DNA from: Paenibacillus arenilitoris
GTDB taxonomy: Bacteria; Bacillota; Bacilli; Paenibacillales; Paenibacillaceae
Direction of reading: 5' to 3'
NCBI RefSeq assembly: GCF_014705655.1
Contig: NZ_JACXIY010000003.1
Location: 62,001-126,000, forward strand
Length of the DNA: 64,000 nucleotides
A model generated the notes under the pieces. It was given only the letters and a program-made list of their open reading frames with translations. It had not been told where the DNA came from and ran no database searches. Shown piece after piece: positions 59,101 through 64,000 of this stretch. A program made the position numbers and the translations under genes. Each line of letters starts with the position of its first letter. Within the stretch, counting starts at the first letter, position 1.

Positions 59101-60105
59101 ATGATTCGAATTGGAAAAATCAGCTATTGGCACGTTCACGCATGGGATTATACGAAGCAGGCGCAGGAGCATCCGGGTACGGAAATCGTCGCGGTATGGG
59201 ACGAGCTTCCGGAGCGCGGACAAGCTTCGGCGGAGAAGCTTGGCGCTGCGTTCCATGCGAATCTGGACGAAATGCTGCAGCGTAGCGATATCGACGCCGT
59301 TATCGTCGACGCCCCTACCAACATGCACCAAGAGGTTATGGTGGCCGCGGCGAGAGCAGGCAAACATATTTTCACCGAGAAGGTTGTTGCGGCGACGCTG
59401 AAGGAAGTTAACGTCATACTGGATGAAGTAGCCAAAAATAATGTAAAATTAACGGTATCGCTGCCTCGCTTGAACGACGGCTATACGCTTGCCGTCCGCG
59501 ACATTCTGTCGCAGGGCCTGCTCGGCAAAGTAACGCTCGTCCGCGTTCGCCTGTCGCATAACGGCGCAACGGCGAACTGGCTGCCCGAACACTTCTACAG
59601 CCTGGAGCAATGCCTCGGCGGCGCGTTGATCGACCTTGGCTGCCATCCGATGTATTTGACCCGGCTGTTCCTCGGCGAAATGCCGACCGAAGTATCGGCG
59701 CATTTCGGCTACGTAACCGGTAAGGAAGTGGAAGACAACGCCGTTGCGGTATTGTCCACGGCGTCCGGCGCGATCGGCATCGTCGAAGCCGGCTTCGTCA
59801 ACAATCATTCGCCTTTCACGATCGAGGTTCACGGCACGGAAGGCACGCTAATGTACGGCACGCCGGAAGGCAAGCTCCTTCTTCGTTCGTCCAAAGCCGG
59901 CGGGGAATGGACCGAGCAATGGGTGCCGCTGCCGATTCCGGGCGCGAGGGAAAGCGCGTTCCACCAGTGGGTCAGCCACATCGAGAACGGCACGAACGCC
60001 GACGAGAACGTCAGCCTGGCCGTCGATCTGACGAAGCTGATGGAAGCGTCGAACCTTTCCGCTCGCGAGCACCGCGCCGTGAGCATCGACGGGTTGAACG
60101 GGTAA
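59101..60105 (+). CDS. Gfo/Idh/MocA-family dehydrogenase (334 residues)
   Basis: This protein begins MIRIGKISYWHVHAWDYTKQ. The first strand and loop carry a histidine-containing variant of the GxGxxG motif, while GKHIFTEKVVAATLKEVN has EKV in place of the usual EKP. The C-terminal domain has LGGALIDLGCHPMYLTRLFL. GGGAGAG lies upstream of the ATG. It is followed after 38 bases by an AraC gene and another Gfo/Idh gene, so the three probably form one unit. The altered nucleotide-binding loop makes its cofactor and substrate uncertain. Confidence 0.87.
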   Translation: MIRIGKISYWHVHAWDYTKQAQEHPGTEIVAVWDELPERGQASAEKLGAAFHANLDEMLQRSDIDAVIVDAPTNMHQEVMVAAARAGKHIFTEKVVAATLKEVNVILDEVAKNNVKLTVSLPRLNDGYTLAVRDILSQGLLGKVTLVRVRLSHNGATANWLPEHFYSLEQCLGGALIDLGCHPMYLTRLFLGEMPTEVSAHFGYVTGKEVEDNAVAVLSTASGAIGIVEAGFVNNHSPFTIEVHGTEGTLMYGTPEGKLLLRSSKAGGEWTEQWVPLPIPGARESAFHQWVSHIENGTNADENVSLAVDLTKLMEASNLSAREHRAVSIDGLNG

Positions 60106-60143
60106 TCGCGCAGCTTCAAGCCATGCGCCCAGGAGGAAACGGC

Positions 60144-61094
60144 ATGATCAACTTTCCTTATGAGGTGATGAGGGAACGTCAGGATGCGCTGGAGCGTCTG
60201 GAGCTTCGCGTCAGATGGGGGCAATACGACATTCACGTCCTTCGCTTCCATCTGACGCAATTTCCTCCGGGACGGGTCGTCGGCTTCCACAAGCATGCGG
60301 AGTACGAATTTCATTTCATTCCGCAGGGCAAGGGGAAGGTCATCCTCGCCGATCAGGAATATGCGCTCAGAGCCGGCATGTTTTATTTGACGGGACCGGA
60401 AGTGATGCACTACCAGGAGGCGGACGCCCATGAAGCGATGGACGAGCTCTGCCTTCACGTCGATATTATCGACCGGACGGAGAACGGGGACGAGGCGTCC
60501 GGCGACTCGGATCGCGACGATTGGGAAGCCGCCGAGGCGCGGGATTGCATGGAGAAGTTGAGAACGCTTCCTCAATTTCCCACGATGGACCTCCATCAGG
60601 CAATGCCCCGTTTCCTGGAGGCGTACGAGGCGTGCAGCGATAACTTCGTCGGCAGCTATACGACGATCAAGCAGGCGGTCGTGCAAATTTTGCTAAGAGC
60701 CGTTCGGGCTTACGACACGGCGAACGAACAGAAGCTTTTACCGACGAGAGACATGAAGGCGTACCGTTACCGGCTCGCGATGGAGTACATCCATGCGAAT
60801 TACGACGGTCTCATCACGCTGGAGGATGTCGCGGACAAGCTGAATTTAAGCTCTCGCCATATCCAGCGGCTGTTCAAGGAGCTTCACGGCGGGCAAACCT
60901 TCAGCCGCATCCTGGAGGATATCCGGCTTGGCGTCGTCTGCCGGGAGCTTAAGAACAGCGAGCAATCGATCGAAAAGATCGCCAAGGTTGCGGGCTTTGC
61001 CGGTGGCAACTACCTGCATGCCGTATTCCGCAAGAAATTCGGCGTCACCCCTTCCGAATACCGGAGGAACGCGCGCCGCCAATTATCGAACTAA
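60144..61094 (+). CDS. AraC-family regulator between two Gfo/Idh genes
   Basis: The frame starts at the ATG at 60144 (AGGAGG 8 bases upstream), giving 316 residues. The N-terminal cupin (PPGRVVGFHKHAEYEFHFIP; ADQEYALRAGMFYLTGPEVM) holds two or three histidines of a metal or sugar site. The C-terminal domain has LITLEDVADKLNLSSRHIQR and QSIEKIAKVAGFAGGNYLHA. Its position inside a Gfo/Idh unit suggests a local regulator. Confidence 0.9.
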   Translation: MINFPYEVMRERQDALERLELRVRWGQYDIHVLRFHLTQFPPGRVVGFHKHAEYEFHFIPQGKGKVILADQEYALRAGMFYLTGPEVMHYQEADAHEAMDELCLHVDIIDRTENGDEASGDSDRDDWEAAEARDCMEKLRTLPQFPTMDLHQAMPRFLEAYEACSDNFVGSYTTIKQAVVQILLRAVRAYDTANEQKLLPTRDMKAYRYRLAMEYIHANYDGLITLEDVADKLNLSSRHIQRLFKELHGGQTFSRILEDIRLGVVCRELKNSEQSIEKIAKVAGFAGGNYLHAVFRKKFGVTPSEYRRNARRQLSN

Positions 61095-61114
61095 CCTTTG
61101 GGGAGGAATTTTAC

Positions 61115-62194
61115 ATGTCCAAAATTTATCGCATCGCCGTCGTAGGCTGCGGCGGAATCGCAAATGGCAAGCATTTGCCGAGCTTATCCAAGCTGAAGAA
61201 CGTATCGATCGTCGCCTTCTGCGATATCGTCGAAGAGCGCGCCGTGCAAGCTGCCGGCAAGTACGGCTCCGAAGACGCGAAAGTATATACGAACTACAAA
61301 GAGCTGCTGACGGACGCTTCCATCGACATCGTTCACGTCTGCACGCCGAACGACTCCCACGCGGACATCGCGATCGCTGCGCTCGAAGCCGGCAAGCACG
61401 TCATGAGCGAGAAGCCGATGGCCAAAACCGCAAGCGACGCTAAGCGCATGGTGGAAGCGGCGCGCCGCACCGGCAAGAAGCTTACGGTCGGCTACAACAA
61501 CCGCTTCCGTCCGGACAGCCAGCAGTTGAAGAAAATTTGCGCGTCCGGCGAGCTCGGCGACATTTACTACGCGAAAGCGCATGCGATTCGCCGCCGCGCC
61601 GTACCGACTTGGGGCGTGTTCCTCGACGAGGAGAAGCAAGGCGGCGGCCCGCTTATCGATATCGGCACGCACGCGCTCGACTTGACGCTTTGGATGCTCG
61701 ACAACTACAAGCCGAAGGTTGTTCTCGGCACGTCGTATCACAAGCTGTCGCAGCGCGAGAACGCGGCCAACGCTTGGGGCCCTTGGGACCCTGCGAAGTT
61801 CACGGTCGAAGATTCCGCGTTCGGCATGATCGTCATGGAGAACGGCGCGACGATCGTGCTGGAATCCAGCTGGGCGCTCAACACGCTTGAAGTCGACGAA
61901 GCGAAATGCACCCTGTCCGGCACCGAAGGCGGCGCGGACATGAAGGGCGGCCTGCGCATTAACGGCGAGCAGCACAGCCGCCTCTACACGAAAGAGGTTG
62001 ACCTTAAGGCCGGCGGCGTAGCGTTCTACGACGGCAAGACGGAGAGCGACGCCGATCTCGAGATGAGAATGTGGCTGAAGGCAATCGACGAGGACACCGA
62101 GCCTGTCGTAACGCCGGAGCAAGCTTACGTCGTCTCGCAAATTCTCGAGGCGATCTACGAATCGTCCAAAACCGGCAAAGCGGTATATTTGTAA
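61115..62194 (+). CDS. Gfo/Idh/MocA-family dehydrogenase (359 residues)
   Basis: The Rossmann entry is RIAVVGCGGIANGKHLPSLS, a canonical GxGxxA loop. The family lysine motif is intact in AGKHVMSEKPMAKTASDAKR, and the substrate-side motif is GGGPLIDIGTHALDLTLWML. GGGGAGG lies 8 bases before the ATG. Among the three in this island this is the most canonical member and resembles inositol- or uronate-type sugar dehydrogenases. It follows an AraC gene by 20 bases and ends at a strong terminator. Confidence 0.92.
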   Translation: MSKIYRIAVVGCGGIANGKHLPSLSKLKNVSIVAFCDIVEERAVQAAGKYGSEDAKVYTNYKELLTDASIDIVHVCTPNDSHADIAIAALEAGKHVMSEKPMAKTASDAKRMVEAARRTGKKLTVGYNNRFRPDSQQLKKICASGELGDIYYAKAHAIRRRAVPTWGVFLDEEKQGGGPLIDIGTHALDLTLWMLDNYKPKVVLGTSYHKLSQRENAANAWGPWDPAKFTVEDSAFGMIVMENGATIVLESSWALNTLEVDEAKCTLSGTEGGADMKGGLRINGEQHSRLYTKEVDLKAGGVAFYDGKTESDADLEMRMWLKAIDEDTEPVVTPEQAYVVSQILEAIYESSKTGKAVYL

Positions 62195-62202
62195 GCCGAT
62201 GA

Positions 62203-62255
62203 AAGCAAGGCTGTCTCAAAGGTCATAGAGACCGGAGAGACAGCCTTGCTTTTTT
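62203..62255 (+). terminator. Terminator of the Gfo/Idh unit
   Basis: AAGCAAGGCTGTCTC pairs with GAGACAGCCTTGCTT, with AAGGTC/GACC inside, followed by TTTTT. The core resembles the hairpin at 7740-7781. Confidence 0.93.
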
Positions 62256-62290
62256 GCGGCACCAATACGCATCACGCAGCAACGACGAGC

Positions 62291-62481
62291 CTATACTGGA
62301 TTTCGTACAGTAACTTTCGTTCATGGCGTCCCATTTTTCGCCTATCCTGTATTTTCGCAGTAACTTTACGTGTTTGAAGCCTCATACCGGGATGCGTGGC
62401 CATCTCCGCTGGATGGAATCCACTATAGCCCCCCAATCAGACGAAAACCATCTCCTACAGTGGACGAAATCCAGCATAGAG
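62291..62481. repeat. Palindrome array E (51-bp pairs, CTGGATTTCG word)
   Basis: TATACTGGATTTCGTACAGTA (62292-62312) and TATCCTGTATTTTCGCAGTA (62343-62362) are direct copies offset by 51 bp. CTGGATGGAATCCAC (centre 62416) and AGTGGACGAAATCCAGC (centre 62467) are reverse-oriented copies, again 51 bp apart. The pair-to-pair distance is about 63 bp. No gene is seen. The array lies between convergent genes. Confidence 0.75.
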
Positions 62482-62542
62482 ACCTGCAGCAGCGAGCGAC
62501 CTTTATCGGCTTAAACGGCGACCGTTGACTCAAGCTTAAAAA

Positions 62543-62568
62543 GGCGCGCAGGATCCCCCTGCACCGCC
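62543..62568 (-). terminator. Terminator with GGATC-type loop after an AraC gene
   Basis: On the minus strand GGCGGTGCAGG and CCTGCGCGCC enclose GGGAT, followed by TTTTTAAGC, 7 bases past the AraC stop. Confidence 0.82.
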
Positions 62569-62574
62569 TAGAGC

Positions 62575-63411
62575 TTACTTTCTTTTCCTATAATGCAATG
62601 GCGCATGTCCGGTGATCGACTTGAACACCCGTCCGAAATGCGTCACGCTGCCGAAGCCGACCTTCCCGGCAATGAGGCTCGCCTTCATGGACGATTGCTC
62701 CAGAAGCTTCTTCGCCTCCTTGACCCTGACGCTGTTCAAATATTCGATGAACGTAAAGCCCGTCGCCTCTTTAAAAAAACGGCTCAGATAATAGGGACTG
62801 ACGTAAAATTTCCGCGCCAGCAGCTGAAGCGACAGCTCCTGCATATAATGGCCGTTAATATAACGGACGACCTCCGATATTCGTTCATGCATCGGGCTTG
62901 GCGATTCCAACGGCTCCATGCTGCTTTGCCTCATATGCCGGCAGCAAATAAGGAGCAGCTGCTGGACCAACGTCTGCGCATACATCTCGAAGCCCGGCTT
63001 CTTCTCCCGCACCTCCTGCATAATCCGGCTCGAAAGCGCCTTGATCGAAAGGCGGTCGTCCGGAGCGCATTTGACGATGACGTACTCCTTCTTGATAAGC
63101 GGCTGCAAAATGTCCATATACGAATCGTTGGAGGCAGCCATGAAGGATTCATGAATGTTGACAACGAGCCGCTCATATTCGGGCCGCTCCGCGTTCGTTG
63201 TCCGATGCAATATATTCGGGGAGATAATGACGACGTCACCCTCGCCGATCGACATCGTCCGGTCTTTGATGAAAAACGCCCGTTTGCCGGACATCAAATA
63301 GAAAATTTCGTACGTTTCGTGAAAATGGCTGATCGGCATATGGTGGCTTAGCGCCCTCCGATAGGAGACCGAGAACGTCCCCGCGCCGTTATCGTATTGC
63401 AAATCGTCCAT
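62575..63411 (-). CDS. AraC-family regulator divergent from GH105
   Basis: I chose the ATG at 63411 (GGAGG 12 bases upstream), giving 278 residues; a longer open frame upstream lacks a site. The cupin sensing domain shows ISHFHETYEIFYLMSGKRAF and GEGDVVIISPNILHRT. The DNA-binding domain has LSLQLLARKFYVSPYYLSRF and SSMKASLIAGKVGFGSVTHF. It closely parallels the AraC protein at 58090. Divergent placement suggests control of the GH105 gene by a pectin-derived sugar. Confidence 0.9.
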   Translation of the reverse strand: MDDLQYDNGAGTFSVSYRRALSHHMPISHFHETYEIFYLMSGKRAFFIKDRTMSIGEGDVVIISPNILHRTTNAERPEYERLVVNIHESFMAASNDSYMDILQPLIKKEYVIVKCAPDDRLSIKALSSRIMQEVREKKPGFEMYAQTLVQQLLLICCRHMRQSSMEPLESPSPMHERISEVVRYINGHYMQELSLQLLARKFYVSPYYLSRFFKEATGFTFIEYLNSVRVKEAKKLLEQSSMKASLIAGKVGFGSVTHFGRVFKSITGHAPLHYRKRK

Positions 63412-63564
63412 CCGGCTGCACGCCTCCCCATCGATTGGTCTCCTTATTTTATACGCCCCCGCCCGTTTCCGGCAAGATATAAGAAGAATTCGCGATTTGC
63501 CGCAAAAAATGTACATATTCGTGTGCTAATATGGGCTTAAGTACAAGTGGGAGGTAATTATGCG

Positions 63565-64000
63565 ATGAATTATTCAGAGTCCGGTGCAAGGACGAAAATG
63601 CAAGAGGCATTGCCCCCTATCGGTTGGGCCGAGAAAGCGTGCGAGGCGTTGATGGCCAAATACGAGCCGGAGCAGCTTCCGCCTGACCGGTTCCACTATC
63701 ATCAAGGCGTGTTTCTGTCCGGGATGGAGAAATGCTGGCGGGAAACCGGGAATCCTGCATACTTCGAGTACATCAAACGATGGGTGGACAGCCAGATTCT
63801 CGCCGACGGCAGCATCAAGAAGCACAAGCCCGACGAACTGGATGACATCCAGCCGGGCGTACTCCTCTTTAACCTCTATGAGCAAACGGGGGACGAGCGG
63901 TACAAGAAGGCGCTGTACAATCTGGTGCCTCTGTTAAAATCGTGGAAAACCAACCCGTCCGGCGGCTTCTGGCATAAGGAGCATTACCCGAATCAAATGT
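63565..64000 (+). CDS. GH105 unsaturated rhamnogalacturonyl hydrolase (partial)
   Basis: The first 145 codons are in the window; the right edge cuts the gene. GGGAGGT lies upstream; an ATG at 63560 is closed by a stop after two codons, so 63565 is the start. The sequence FHYHQGVFLSGMEKCWRETG, LDDIQPGVLLFNLYEQTGDE and NPSGGFWHKEHYPNQM is that of GH105 (YteR/YesR) enzymes, which release unsaturated galacturonate from rhamnogalacturonan fragments. No signal peptide is present, so it acts in the cytoplasm. It complements the GH88 hydrolase and KduI in the same region. Confidence 0.93.
   Translation, partial: MNYSESGARTKMQEALPPIGWAEKACEALMAKYEPEQLPPDRFHYHQGVFLSGMEKCWRETGNPAYFEYIKRWVDSQILADGSIKKHKPDELDDIQPGVLLFNLYEQTGDERYKKALYNLVPLLKSWKTNPSGGFWHKEHYPNQM

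Noticed and set aside
62323-62514. 63-codon plus-strand frame across array E
   Set aside because: It consists of the array palindromes and has no ribosome site.

Overview
The window looks like a chromosome segment of a high-GC, endospore-forming Firmicute of the Paenibacillaceae (Paenibacillus or Cohnella type). The pointers are a gerA-type germinant receptor operon, strong AGGAGG ribosome binding sites with frequent GTG and TTG starts, many rho-independent terminators, a c-di-AMP (ydaO/yuaA) riboswitch, YesM/YesN-type two-component genes next to Lpl-type sugar transport genes, and many AraC regulators. The species cannot be named from the sequence alone. No rRNA, tRNA, CRISPR array, transposase or phage gene was seen.

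Layout. 1-6.2 kb: an anti-sigma/antagonist pair cut by the left edge, a CopD-type membrane protein and a spore germination operon (gerAA-gerAC-gerAB), all on the minus strand. 6.3-16 kb: glutamate-type dehydrogenase, a VWA lipoprotein, an aldolase-like protein, a lipoprotein, GTP cyclohydrolase II, an extradiol dioxygenase with a divergent HxlR regulator, and a c-di-AMP riboswitch ahead of an orphan protein. 15.3-17.7 kb: a kduI-deoR-kduD operon for unsaturated uronate catabolism. 17.8-25.7 kb: a TetR-controlled DUF2269/DoxX operon, a NEW3-ABC ATPase-permease operon divergent from an ECF sigma/anti-sigma pair, and an MFS exporter. 25.7-37 kb: housekeeping and accessory genes (aroA with a broken aroC fragment, LysR, thyA, a csaA mini-gene, a diacylglycerol glucosyltransferase-like gene, MFS, phosphoesterase, DinB, SDR).

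37-64 kb is a plant-polysaccharide and uronate island: GH127 beta-L-arabinofuranosidase, a transporter operon (two binding proteins, two permeases and a ruined GH42 galactosidase) divergent from a YesM/YesN pair, GH88 unsaturated glucuronyl hydrolase, argD with ARG boxes, glucuronate isomerase, three Gfo/Idh/MocA dehydrogenases, four AraC regulators and the start of a GH105 hydrolase. Together with kduI/kduD these fit breakdown of pectin- or glucuronan-type oligosaccharides to unsaturated uronates and then to central metabolism.

The most unusual material is intergenic. Three regions between convergent genes (about 7.9-8.3, 41.0-41.6 and 62.3-62.6 kb) carry arrays of short AT-rich palindromes whose centres fall in pairs about 51 bp apart, with about 62 bp between pairs. 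The spacing is kept while the palindrome word changes between loci. Two arrays are diverged homologous copies in the same order; the third uses another word. Each is followed by a terminator-like hairpin with a related GGATC-containing loop. Separately, five genes (aroC, csaA, a PHP phosphoesterase, GH42, an AraC regulator) survive only as internally deleted or decayed remnants.
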